Positions 8,174 through 15,434 of a stretch of DNA of 29,910 nucleotides are shown here, one piece after another. The stretch lies in the NCBI GenBank assembly GCA_037388885.1, contig JARRJS010000083.1, forward strand, positions 1 through 29,910, written 5' to 3'. The first letter of the stretch is position 1. Every line of letters begins with the position of its first letter. The DNA comes from JARRJS01 sp037388885 (GTDB lineage: Bacteria > Gemmatimonadota > Gemmatimonadetes > Longimicrobiales > RSA9). The position numbers were made by a program, and so were the translations under genes. The notes beneath the pieces are model-generated. The model searched no databases and had not been told where the DNA came from. It saw nothing but the letters and a program-made list of their open reading frames with translations.

Positions 8174-9472
8174 TCAGTGCCGCCGCGTGTCCAGCCGTAC
8201 GAGGGCCGGGGCCGGCACGTCCCGGGGCCGGGCGCCGGCCGGCGTCTCGACGACGACCACGACGGGGCGGCCCTGCACCTGCCGGCGCGTCACCAGGCCG
8301 CGACGTCCATGGCGCGCGGCCAGCGTGCGGCGGTACGCCGCCGCGAAACGGTTCGCCGACGCATTGTCGTCCCACACCGAGTACCAGACCACCGCGTCCT
8401 GTCCCGCCGGACCGCGCAGCAGGGCAATGCAATCGCCATCCCAGCCCCTGGCGTCCCGGTCGCCCGTCGCTTCGCCCAGGTACTGGCTCAGGAAGATCGA
8501 CATCTCGAACTCGCCCATCGTGTTCTGATACCGGATGTGCCACCCGCTCGCGGCGGGTCCGATCACGACGTTCGTTGGCGTGTCCCGCTGCGCAATGAAC
8601 TTGCTGTCCGGGTACAGCACCTGTTCCGTGGACTGGGGGAGCAGCGAATCGAAGGGCAGCGGCGCCGGGCCGCTGCCACCGTGTTGCTCTGCCGCCCGGG
8701 CAAGGGCCTGCATGAAGGATGAGCCACGGATGTACGGGAACAGGAGCGTCTCCTGGATGATGTGCGGCGCCCTGCGGAACACGGGGTACCGCCGGTAGCC
8801 GGCTTGCAGCACGGTGCCCCACTTGTCGCCCAGATCGGGCAGGCGTGCGATGTCCACGCGCTGTCCGAGACGCTGCCCCATGAGCGCGATCATGAGCACC
8901 GTCGCCTGGCCTTCCATCGCAGCCTGCGCCGCGCTCTGCCGATCGTTGCCCCGCTTCCCCGAGATGAGCGAGTCCAGGTTCACATACTGGTCCTGGAGGG
9001 CATGGACCAGCTCGTGGGACAGCACCGGCACCACCGAGTCCTTGGGCACGCCCCTCACCACGTAGAGCTTCTTTGTGGCCGGATCGTAGTAGCCCACCAC
9101 CTGCTCCATGTACAGGTCCAGCATAAGCCGCCGGAGGTCCAGCGTGTCCGGCACAAGGCCCAGGTCGGCATACAGATCGCGGGTCGCCGTCAGCTCTCCG
9201 CCCGGATAATGCCGGTCCAGCTCCTGCTCGATGTACGTCTCGACCTGCGCGCGCGTGGGCCGGGCGAATTGCACGGGGCGGCGCTCCTTCATGCCGGAGA
9301 CCTGCTCGATCTGCGGCATGATGGAATCCACCAGCGCGCGCAATGCCGCACTGTCTGGGGCGCTCTGGGCCGGGCACGGGGTCGTGCCGGAAAGCACCCA
9401 GATGGCCAGCCCGATGGAAAAGACGGTCTGCTTGAGCACCTTTGCTCCCACGATCGTTCCTACGCGGTTCAT
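8174..9472 (-). CDS. Secreted zinc metallopeptidase-like protein (HExxH)
   Basis: 432 aa. It has an N-terminal hydrophobic segment (about 13-36) ending in a likely signal-peptidase site near PCPAQS. A zinc-binding HELVH lies at 153-157, followed by ALQDQ, and a conserved AAMEGQAT puts a probable third ligand, Glu187, 30 residues later, as in gluzincins. Between residues 64 and 130 lie helical segments ending in VVGYYDPATKKLYVV. The C-terminal half has no motif I recognise. Prediction: an exported peptidase or structural relative; the substrate is unknown. Its ATG overlaps the folK stop (ATGA), so it is translationally coupled although its product leaves the cytoplasm. A long ORF in another frame (8139-9725) is a shadow of this gene. 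Confidence 0.8.
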   Translation of the reverse strand: MNRVGTIVGAKVLKQTVFSIGLAIWVLSGTTPCPAQSAPDSAALRALVDSIMPQIEQVSGMKERRPVQFARPTRAQVETYIEQELDRHYPGGELTATRDLYADLGLVPDTLDLRRLMLDLYMEQVVGYYDPATKKLYVVRGVPKDSVVPVLSHELVHALQDQYVNLDSLISGKRGNDRQSAAQAAMEGQATVLMIALMGQRLGQRVDIARLPDLGDKWGTVLQAGYRRYPVFRRAPHIIQETLLFPYIRGSSFMQALARAAEQHGGSGPAPLPFDSLLPQSTEQVLYPDSKFIAQRDTPTNVVIGPAASGWHIRYQNTMGEFEMSIFLSQYLGEATGDRDARGWDGDCIALLRGPAGQDAVVWYSVWDDNASANRFAAAYRRTLAARHGRRGLVTRRQVQGRPVVVVVETPAGARPRDVPAPALVRLDTRRH

Positions 9473-10038
9473 GTGTCTTCTTCCAGTGCCTGCCCGCCGG
9501 CGTTGGGGCCGCGATCGGGTCCGGCCCGTCCGCGCAGCACCCAGTGGGCCAGCGGGCCACGGGCCGGACGTGGCGTGGCGGCGCCGGACAGCGGCCCGCC
9601 GCGCAGCCGTTCGGCCAGGGACCCTTCCGCCGGGTGCCGGAGCTCCGGCTCCAGCTCGACCAGGGGCCGAACCACGAAATCCCGCTCGAGCATGCGCGGA
9701 TGCGGGACCGTGAGGCCCGGCTCATTCAGAATCTGCTGGTCATAGAGCAGGAGATCGATGTCGATGACGCGGGGCGCGTTGCGGAAATGGCGCTCCCGCC
9801 CCAGCGCGTGCTCGACTTCCTGCAAAGTCCTCAACAGCTCCCGGGGCGCGACAGCGGTCCGGACTCGCACCACCAGGTTGAGGAATTCGGGCTGTGCCGT
9901 ATAGCCGACCGGTTCGCTCTCGTACACGGATGAGACCGCGTCGATCCCGACGCGCTCGTCCAGGAGCTCGAGCGCACGGGCGAGGTTGGCGTCCCTGTCG
10001 CCCAGGTTGCTGCCCAGTCCCAGATAGGCCGTCGCCAT
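9469..10038 (-). CDS. folK: 2-amino-4-hydroxy-6-hydroxymethyldihydropteridine pyrophosphokinase
   Basis: 189 aa. It transfers pyrophosphate from ATP to hydroxymethyl-dihydropterin in folate synthesis. Visible are AYLGLGSNLGDR at the start, SSVYESEPVGY, FLNLVVRV, the magnesium-binding pair Asp93/Asp95 in RVIDIDLLLYD, and VPHPRMLERDFVVRPLVEL. The enzyme proper ends near residue 140; the remaining 45 or so residues are a Gly/Pro/Arg-rich tail not typical of the family. It follows the cupin gene by 6 nt and overlaps the metallopeptidase start by 4 nt. Confidence 0.95.
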   Translation of the reverse strand: MATAYLGLGSNLGDRDANLARALELLDERVGIDAVSSVYESEPVGYTAQPEFLNLVVRVRTAVAPRELLRTLQEVEHALGRERHFRNAPRVIDIDLLLYDQQILNEPGLTVPHPRMLERDFVVRPLVELEPELRHPAEGSLAERLRGGPLSGAATPRPARGPLAHWVLRGRAGPDRGPNAGGQALEEDT

Positions 10039-10044
10039 CAGGGC

Positions 10045-10392
10045 TTACACGCGGCCGTAACGATCCTCCAGTCGCACTACGTCTTCGAGCTCGGGCGTGG
10101 ACGCCTCCAGGATGTCCACGTCCGTGACCGCCTCCATGCGGTGAACCGTACCGGGCGTGATGTGGTAGCTCTCACCCTGCTCCAGCGGGACCTCGTCCAG
10201 CGCTTCCACGCTCGAGCCCGCCCAGAACCGCATGCGGCCGCTGAGCAGGTGAATCGTCTCGTCCTTGCGCTCGTGGTACTGGAGCGAGAGCGCATGGCCC
10301 GCGTTGACGTGCAGCACCTTGCCCACGTACCGGTCCGTGTTGGCCCAGATCAGCTCGTAGCCCCACGGCTTCTCCACCCGTTTCGGTTCCAT
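10045..10392 (-). CDS. Cupin of the mannose-6-phosphate isomerase type II family
   Basis: 115 aa, a single cupin barrel. The sequence VEKPWGYE at the start, then the first cupin motif around GHALSLQYHERKDETIHLLSG and the second at GESYHITPGTVHRMEA, match the C-terminal cupin domain of bifunctional GMP/mannose-6-phosphate isomerases. Metal-binding histidines and the Glu are present (His40, Glu46, His48 and His84 region). Family members isomerise mannose-6-phosphate and fructose-6-phosphate, though stand-alone short forms are often untested. The ATG at 10392 is chosen because homology starts at MEPKRVEKPWG; an upstream in-frame extension to 10701 overlaps tyrS and is rejected. Confidence 0.88.
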   Translation of the reverse strand: MEPKRVEKPWGYELIWANTDRYVGKVLHVNAGHALSLQYHERKDETIHLLSGRMRFWAGSSVEALDEVPLEQGESYHITPGTVHRMEAVTDVDILEASTPELEDVVRLEDRYGRV

Positions 10393-10465
10393 AGCCGTTC
10401 CGTCCGTTTCGCTCGTTGCGTGGCCGCCCTGTCTCGATGGCGTGGCCGCCGACGCGGCCGCCGGT

Positions 10466-11716
10466 TCAGTGCGCGCGGAAACGGACGCGGGCGAAGCGTC
10501 GCTTGCCGCGCTGCACGACCACCTCCACCCCCACGTCCACTGCCCGTGTGGCGTTCCGATCCTGCACCCGCTCTCCGTCCAACCGCACCGCGCCCTGCTC
10601 CACCAACCGGATCGCTTCGTTGTTCGACCCGGCCAGGCCCGCCGCCACCACCAGCCCCGGCACCCACGCACCTGCGTCCGGCGAGTACCGGAGCCGTTCA
10701 TCGTCCAGAGCCAGCTCCAGCTCGGGCATGGAGTCGGGCAACTCCTTCGCCTTGAACAGGCGGTCGAAGTGCGCCTCCGCCGGCTGCACCGCCTCGTTCC
10801 CGTGGTACTCCCTCACGATGGCGCGCCCCAGCGTCCGCTTGGCCGCGTACGGGTCCGTCGCCACCTGCGCGAGGGCGGCCTCTAGCTCACCACCCTTGAG
10901 CGATGTCGCCAGCCGCAGCCACTCGTCCAGCAACGCGTCCGGGATGGACATGGTCTTGCCGAACTGCTCCTCCGGCGCTTCCGTGATGCCGATGTAGTTG
11001 TCGTACGACTTCGACATCTTCTGCTCGCCGTCCATGCCGCGCAGCAACGGCATGATGACGCAAGCTTGTGGCTCCTGGTCGTAGCGCTCCTGGATGGTGC
11101 GCGCCACCAGCAGGTTGAACTTCTGGTCCGTGCCGCCCAGCTCGACGTCCGCATGCAACGCGACGGAGTCGTACGCCTGCATGAGGGGGTACAGGAACTC
11201 CATCACGGAAATGGGCCGGCCTTCTGCATACCGCTTCGCAAAGTCGTCCCGCTCCAGCATGCGCGCCACCGTGTAGCTGGCCGTCAGCTCCAGGATGTCG
11301 GCTAGGTCCAGCGGCGCCAGCCACTGTGAGTTGCGCTCCAGTCGCACCCGGGAGAGGTCCAGGATGCGGGCCACCTGATCGGCGTATGTGTGCGCATTCT
11401 CATCGATCTCCTCCGGCGTGAGGCGAGGTCGCGCCTCGCTGCGCCCACTCGGGTCGCCCACACGGGCCGTGTAGTCGCCCACCACGAACACCACCTGATG
11501 GCCCAGGTCCTGGAAATCTCGCAGCTTGCGTATGGAAACCGCGTGGCCGATGTGCAGGTCGGGTCGGGTGGGGTCGAAACCCTGCTTGATGCACAAGGGA
11601 TGACCGTCCCGCCGGCTTTCCTCCAGTTTGCGGGCGAGGTCTTCTTCGGGGACGATCTCCACCACGCCGTGGCGGATCACGTCCATCTGCTCATTGACAG
11701 ATGGAAAGGGGCTCAC
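10466..11716 (-). CDS. tyrS: Tyrosyl-tRNA synthetase (TyrZ-like)
   Basis: 416 aa from the GTG at 11716. A class I aminoacyl-tRNA synthetase that charges tRNA-Tyr. It has IKQGFDPTRPDLHIGHAVSIRKL with the HIGH motif, VGDYTARVGDPSGRSE, the tyrosine-pocket segment FLYPLMQAYDSVAL, ELGGTDQKFNLL, the KMSKS loop (EQKMSKSYDNYI) and a C-terminal S4 RNA-binding domain (NEAIRLVEQGAVRLDGERV). The start is uncertain: TTG 11761, GTG 11716 and ATG 11686 are in frame. GTG 11716 retains the SVNEQMDVIRHG segment, which aligns with the usual N-terminus; none has a strong Shine-Dalgarno sequence. It heads the tyrS-cupin-folK-peptidase-aroB run. Confidence 0.96.
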   Translation of the reverse strand: MSPFPSVNEQMDVIRHGVVEIVPEEDLARKLEESRRDGHPLCIKQGFDPTRPDLHIGHAVSIRKLRDFQDLGHQVVFVVGDYTARVGDPSGRSEARPRLTPEEIDENAHTYADQVARILDLSRVRLERNSQWLAPLDLADILELTASYTVARMLERDDFAKRYAEGRPISVMEFLYPLMQAYDSVALHADVELGGTDQKFNLLVARTIQERYDQEPQACVIMPLLRGMDGEQKMSKSYDNYIGITEAPEEQFGKTMSIPDALLDEWLRLATSLKGGELEAALAQVATDPYAAKRTLGRAIVREYHGNEAVQPAEAHFDRLFKAKELPDSMPELELALDDERLRYSPDAGAWVPGLVVAAGLAGSNNEAIRLVEQGAVRLDGERVQDRNATRAVDVGVEVVVQRGKRRFARVRFRAH

Positions 11717-11763
11717 AGGCAACTGCCGGGCCTTCGGTCCATGCTCTGGTACGCGAGCCAACG

Positions 11764-11792
11764 AATGTCAAGATGGCTACACGCCCTGTCAA
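11764..11792 (-). promoter_or_regulatory. Possible tyrS promoter
   Basis: On the minus strand a perfect TTGACA (11792-11787) is followed 17 bp later by GACATT, a weak -10. A second TTGACA lies at 11771-11766, 21 bp from the first. If the first is used, transcription starts near 11757, which would exclude the TTG at 11761 as the tyrS start. The -10 match is poor, so confidence is low. Confidence 0.3.
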
Positions 11793-11858
11793 GCGCACGC
11801 GTCTCAGCGTTTCGGGTCGCCGCCACGGCACGGCAGACCGGCGGCACGCACGAGCCTC

Positions 11859-11888
11859 TTGAAACAACGCCCACGTCCCGGGTATTAT
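11859..11888 (+). promoter_or_regulatory. Sigma70-like promoter for the plug-domain protein gene
   Basis: TTGAAA (11859-11864), an 18-bp spacer and TATTAT (11883-11888) form a good promoter. The predicted start of transcription near 11895 leaves a leader of about 38 nt before the ATG at 11933. It is divergent from tyrS. Confidence 0.6.
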
Positions 11889-11932
11889 GGGGATGCAACA
11901 AGGCCCGCTAGGATTCCCCCGCTGGCCCGCCC

Positions 11933-12712
11933 ATGCGCAAGCGTCATTGGATCTTCGCCGCCTTTCTTCTCGCGGTTGCATCGCCCGCGATGGCACAGGT
12001 GCGCGTCGTGGGACGCGTCATCGAGAACGAGACCGGGGACCCCATCAAGGGCGTGGACATCACCGTTCGCGGGCCATACGGTGGCTACCTGGCCCATCGG
12101 ATCACCGATGAGCGCGGCGTGTTCGAATATTTCGCCAAGCGGGGCGTCGGCATCCGGTTCGCCGCTCAACGCATCGGCTACAAGCCCAACACCACACCCA
12201 TCCTCTTTTTCGGCAAACACGACTTCTTCCGCGTCGAGCTTCGCCTGGACCGCAATGCCGTGCTGCTGGCGCCCCTCGAGGTGATCGCCCGATCCGGCCG
12301 GCGGGGAAGCATCAAGCTCGCCAACTTCCGTTATCGGGTGCTCCACGGGCAGGGCCACTACTTCACCCGTGAGGACATCGAGAAGCGCAACCCGAACCGT
12401 GTGACCGACCTGCTGGCGGAGCTGCCGGGCGTGCGCCTGCAGAGCTCGGGCAAAGGCCTTCGGCGCGTGGTGCACATGGCGCGCACCGACGCCACGAACT
12501 GCCCGACCCAGATCTGGGTGGACGGATTCCTCATCAATGCCCCGGGGATCCTGCCCGCGGGCGCCGACAACTATACCATCGACGACGTCGTGCAGCCCCA
12601 GGACGTAGAGGGAATCGAAGTATACTCGGGTCTCAGCACCGTGCCGCCCGAGTTCCTCAACCGCTGGGCCCAGTGCGGCGTCGTTGCCATCTGGACGCGG
12701 CACGGCCAATAG
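11933..12712 (+). CDS. Exported carboxypeptidase-regulatory plus TonB-plug protein without a barrel
   Basis: 259 aa. A signal peptide (MRKRHWIFAAFLLAVASPAMA, cleaved before QVRV) is followed by a carboxypeptidase-regulatory-like beta-sandwich (GRVIENETGDPIKGVDITVRG ... RGVFEYF) at about 23-110. Residues about 150-255 resemble the plug of a TonB-dependent receptor: TREDIEKRNPNRVTDLLAELPGV, then IWVDGFLINA, DVEGIEVYSGLSTVPPEFL and CGVVAIWTR. No beta-barrel follows; the gene stops at the point where a SusC-like barrel would begin. Its role is unknown: it may be a periplasmic partner or decoy for an outer-membrane receptor, or a family-specific envelope protein. There is no clear ribosome binding site near the ATG. 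Confidence 0.85.
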   Translation: MRKRHWIFAAFLLAVASPAMAQVRVVGRVIENETGDPIKGVDITVRGPYGGYLAHRITDERGVFEYFAKRGVGIRFAAQRIGYKPNTTPILFFGKHDFFRVELRLDRNAVLLAPLEVIARSGRRGSIKLANFRYRVLHGQGHYFTREDIEKRNPNRVTDLLAELPGVRLQSSGKGLRRVVHMARTDATNCPTQIWVDGFLINAPGILPAGADNYTIDDVVQPQDVEGIEVYSGLSTVPPEFLNRWAQCGVVAIWTRHGQ

Positions 12713-12748
12713 ACCGCCCAACGCCGCAACACACGGCCAGAATTCGCG

Positions 12749-13180
12749 TTATGAACCGGTCGGGCCGGGCTCCGGCTCGATCACGATCGCGCCCGCCACG
12801 TGTCCGGCGGACATGGCGAATGGCAACGTCGCCGAGGCCGTCGGCGCGTCCAGCCAGTGCATCCGGTACACCATGTCCGGCTTGAGCTGGTGCAGCACGT
12901 CTATGTGACCGAGGTAGGAACGGTTCTGATAGACCAGCACGCCGAGATTCGTGCCGTTGATGTCCTGGCGCACTGCACGCTTGTCCACTTCGATCCAGCG
13001 CGGCCGCAGCCGTTGCACCACTTCATAGAGGTCACGCGCGCCTTGCACGGACATGATCTCACGGTGCGTCAACAGCGTCTGGTCGGGCCGCGGGTTGGAG
13101 ACCATGCCGGGTGCCGAGCAGGCCGTGACCACACACACGCTCGCTGCCACCGCCGACCTTGCCGTTGCCATCAGACGCAT
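12749..13180 (-). CDS. Small plug-like lipoprotein (paralogue of the upstream neighbour)
   Basis: 143 aa. It has an N-terminal lipoprotein signal with Cys21 in VVTAC, then a domain of about 105 residues, LTHREIMSV ... LYEVVQRLRPRWIEV ... LVYQNRSYLGHIDVLHQL ... MHWLDAPTAS ... HVAGAIVIEP. The order helix, (V/I)(Y)QN strand, D(V)L, then GAIVI strand mimics a TonB receptor plug shortened to about 100 residues. It is closely similar to the protein at 13267-13677. AGGAGG lies upstream of the ATG. It is probably the last gene of a three-gene unit. Function is unknown; membrane-anchored in the periplasm is inferred from the lipobox. Confidence 0.82.
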   Translation of the reverse strand: MRLMATARSAVAASVCVVTACSAPGMVSNPRPDQTLLTHREIMSVQGARDLYEVVQRLRPRWIEVDKRAVRQDINGTNLGVLVYQNRSYLGHIDVLHQLKPDMVYRMHWLDAPTASATLPFAMSAGHVAGAIVIEPEPGPTGS

Positions 13181-13266
13181 GTCACTCCTCCTTCAGCACC
13201 GTCGCCTGCGTTTGCCATCTATGATGGAGGCGGCCTTCACCATGCCGCCCGGCTCCGCGCCGGACC

Positions 13267-13677
13267 TCAGGAGCCGCCCGCCGCAGTCTTGATCACGATG
13301 GCGCCTGCCACGTGCTGGGACCCCAGGCCCGGCAGCGTGTTGCTGGCCGTGGACCCATCCAACCAGTCCAGCTCATACGCCGATTCGGGAGAGAACTGAC
13401 GCAGAACATCCACGTTGCCCAGGTATGTCTGATTCTGGAACACGACGATGTTCGTCTGCAAACCGAAGCTCTGGTTACCCCGCTTCTCCACCTCCAGCCA
13501 CTGCGGGCGCAGCCGGGACACGACATCGTACAGACTCGAGACGTTGACAGACATGATCTCTTGCCGCGTCAGCCGGTCCCGTTGCGAACTGCTCTTCGAC
13601 CCGGCCGGCATGCTCGCGCACGCCGTCATCGAGCCCAGTACCAGCATCACCACACCCATCCGTGTTGCTCGCATCAT
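13267..13677 (-). CDS. Small plug-like lipoprotein
   Basis: 136 aa. The lipobox is GSMTAC with Cys20, then a polar stretch, then the plug-like domain: LTRQEIMSVNVSSLYDVV, RLRPQWLEVEKR, IVVFQNQTYLGNVDVLRQF, YELDWLDGSTASNTLP, GSQHVAGAIVIKT. It shares most of these blocks with the protein encoded downstream at 12749-13180, so the two are tandem paralogues. The start at 13677 (the first of two adjacent ATGs) has AAGGAGG eight bases upstream; a longer ORF to 13875 overlaps the preceding gene and is rejected. The stop and the next gene's start are 86 nt apart. Confidence 0.82.
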   Translation of the reverse strand: MMRATRMGVVMLVLGSMTACASMPAGSKSSSQRDRLTRQEIMSVNVSSLYDVVSRLRPQWLEVEKRGNQSFGLQTNIVVFQNQTYLGNVDVLRQFSPESAYELDWLDGSTASNTLPGLGSQHVAGAIVIKTAAGGS

Positions 13678-13715
13678 TCCTTGCTCCTCCTTTTGGATGC
13701 TACTCCGATCCGTCG

Positions 13716-14348
13716 TCAGCCGGGCGCGCCCGGGAATGTCAGGAACAGACCGACCGTGAAACCCTTGGGCGCGGTTTCGCCGCCGAACATTGCGTTGACG
13801 TTCGCCCCCAGCCGGAGAATCAGCCCGCCCATCACGTTCGCCTGGCCACCCGAGGTCTGCGGGTCCTCGACCCAATAATAGCCATCGAGGCCCCGGACCT
13901 GCTGTCGATCATAATACAGCGCGTAATCCGTGTGCCTCGCCCAACCACCACCCAGATACAACATGAGCTCGGCCGTGACCGGCCTGATGAGCGCAGCATT
14001 GAACGACTGCCACGTCGATTTGCCCGTGAAAAACATGTCACCGAACTGATTGTCCACCTGCTGCGCCGTCAGACTCGCATTGAAATTCGACTTCTTACGG
14101 GGCGAATCGACGCCCGCCTTCACATCCACGTACAGCCCCAACCCGCCCAAGATCGGCGTGATTCCGTACAATCCCCCACCCGCCATCATGCGCGGCGCAT
14201 TGACCACGTACCCTGCGCCGAACCGGTACATCGGGACCCACGGTCGGCCAACGATCTGAGCCGACGCCCCGGCCACATCCATCAACGCCAGGACCACCAC
14301 CACCAGCCCCACCCGGCCGTGACGGCCTATCCATCCCATATTCATCAT
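13716..14348 (-). CDS. Small outer-membrane beta-barrel-like protein
   Basis: 210 aa from the ATG at 14348. A signal peptide (hydrophobic VGLVVVVLALMDVAGASA) is followed by a glycine- and aromatic-rich region with alternating strands, such as YRFGAGYVVNAP, GGLGLYVDVKAGV, ELMLYLGGGWARHTDYALYY, and a final GFTVGLFLTF ending near the C-terminus, as in 8- to 10-stranded barrels. It is the first gene of a unit with two plug-like lipoproteins (38 nt to the next start). The start is uncertain: GTG 14402 has AGGAGG only 3 nt upstream and would add 18 residues before the signal; ATGs at 14363, 14348 and 14345 give a better signal peptide. It has no recognised family and may be a porin-like or assembly factor. 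Confidence 0.7.
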   Translation of the reverse strand: MMNMGWIGRHGRVGLVVVVLALMDVAGASAQIVGRPWVPMYRFGAGYVVNAPRMMAGGGLYGITPILGGLGLYVDVKAGVDSPRKKSNFNASLTAQQVDNQFGDMFFTGKSTWQSFNAALIRPVTAELMLYLGGGWARHTDYALYYDRQQVRGLDGYYWVEDPQTSGGQANVMGGLILRLGANVNAMFGGETAPKGFTVGLFLTFPGAPG

Positions 14349-14531
14349 CGACGACTCGTCCATTTCAACGCGGAATTCAGCCCAACATTTCAATTTGGCC
14401 ACCGCCCTCCTGCACGTCCAGACCGCATCGGTTGACGCAGCGCAACGGCGGAGCGTACCATTGTTTGACTATGAACACGTCCTGCCCCGGGACAGCAGTT
14501 TGCCTTTTCTTGGTGCCCCCGGATATTCGCA

Positions 14532-14951
14532 ATGGACATTCGCGTAAGACGTGGATTGATCCTCGTCGGTCTGCTGGCCGGCTGCTCCACCGCGACGACG
14601 CCCGCTGTCACGGCGTGGCAGGCAACACTGGCGCCGGTCCTCCCGCACGACCCCCTCAACGGGAATGTCGCAGTGGTTTCAGAACACGACCGCCTCAACG
14701 CGAGCATCCAGGTGGACAACGCCCCAGCTGGCATGGTTCTTACATGGCAATTACGCACGGGCGCGTGTGATGAGTCCGGCGACATCCTGGGTGGACGTGC
14801 GGTGTACCCGGAGCTTAGCGCGGACAGCGTTGGATCCGCCACCGTCGAGACTGTAGTCGATCGGAGCCTGCATAGCGGCGGACAGTATCACGCGTCGGTC
14901 TTCAACACGAGTGACACGCTCCTCGCATGCGGGGAGCTGCAGCAGCAATGA
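14532..14951 (+). CDS. Hypothetical lipoprotein with a CHRD-like beta-sandwich
   Basis: 139 aa. It has a lipoprotein signal MDIRVRRGLILVGLLAGC with Cys18, then about 120 residues. The spacing TWQLRTGACDESGDILG ... YPELSADSVGSATVE ... YHASVF ... ACGEL resembles the W-G-C / L-Y / C-G-L pattern seen in CHRD and SodC-like beta-sandwiches, but no catalytic histidines are visible. It is therefore unlikely to be a superoxide dismutase. It starts on its own strand after the divergent barrel-plug unit. The function is unknown. No strong ribosome binding site was seen. Confidence 0.75.
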   Translation: MDIRVRRGLILVGLLAGCSTATTPAVTAWQATLAPVLPHDPLNGNVAVVSEHDRLNASIQVDNAPAGMVLTWQLRTGACDESGDILGGRAVYPELSADSVGSATVETVVDRSLHSGGQYHASVFNTSDTLLACGELQQQ

Positions 14952-14960
14952 GCGGCGGAA

Positions 14961-14989
14961 TTTCATTTTTCCTGCGGACGTGATATATT
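14961..14989 (+). promoter_or_regulatory. Extended -10 promoter for the 63-aa lipoprotein gene
   Basis: TGaTATATT at 14981-14989 is an extended -10 (TGN followed by TATATT). No good -35 is present: the hexamer 17 bp upstream is TTTCAT. The T-rich block 14961-14970 may serve as an UP-like or weak -35 element. The predicted start of transcription, near 14996, leaves about 41 nt before the ATG at 15037. Confidence 0.5.
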
Positions 14990-15036
14990 TTCGGGTGCTT
15001 TCGATGGCCGGCTACGGTCGACGGAGGGTAGCAAAG

Positions 15037-15228
15037 ATGTCGATGAAGATCGTACGACGAATCCTGCTGGTCGTGCCGCTGGCAATGGCCGTGGCCTGTT
15101 CCACCTCGGGCAACTCGAGATACCCCGATCCGACCGGGCCGAACAAGCCGGGCGACAGCCCGCCGAAGAACGGCACCACGCTGCCGACCTCGCCGGACAC
15201 CCTACCGATCGCGTTTCCGACGGACTGA
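15037..15228 (+). CDS. Very small proline-rich lipoprotein
   Basis: 63 aa. It has an arginine-positive start and hydrophobic segment ending AMAVAC with Cys21, followed by a 42-residue low-complexity tail rich in Pro, Thr, Ser, Gly and Asp (PTGPNKPGDSPPKNG). GGAGGG lies about 9 nt before the ATG and an extended -10 promoter lies upstream, so expression is likely. Secreted and tethered after lipidation is inferred. The tail is too short and disordered for a folded domain. The function is unknown. Confidence 0.7.
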   Translation: MSMKIVRRILLVVPLAMAVACSTSGNSRYPDPTGPNKPGDSPPKNGTTLPTSPDTLPIAFPTD

Positions 15229-15383
15229 TATCTTTGGGGGAAACGACACAAAGAGGCGCGGGCGACCGCATGCTCCTGGCAGTTCCCAACCGTCTCATTC
15301 CCGCTGGTTCCTCCGTTGCCTCATTGACGATCCCGTACGTGGACGCGACCCGCCGAAGGCCGGACGGCCGGCTGCGCACAAGG

Positions 15384-15411
15384 AAGGGGCCGCGCCGGAG
15401 CGCGACCCCTT
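15384..15411 (-). terminator. Hairpin terminator of the susC-susD operon
   Basis: A 12-bp stem (15384-15395 with 15400-15411) with a four-base loop lies 23 bp after the susD stop. On the minus strand every pair forms, including one G-U; on the plus strand the same site is a C-A mismatch, so the hairpin favours minus-strand transcripts. There is no long T-run after it. Confidence 0.5.
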
Positions 15412-15434
15412 CGTTGTGCTGCGAGTTGTGGACG

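Noticed and set aside
8139..9725. A 528-codon minus-strand ORF
   Set aside because: It lies in another frame of the peptidase and folK genes; its sequence is low-complexity and lacks family motifs, as expected of a GC-rich shadow.
10393..10701. An N-terminal extension of the cupin gene
   Set aside because: It overlaps tyrS and has no homology; the cupin pattern starts at 10392.
11717..11761. TTG start of tyrS at 11761
   Set aside because: No ribosome binding site is seen, homology begins later, and the possible promoter start near 11757 would exclude it.
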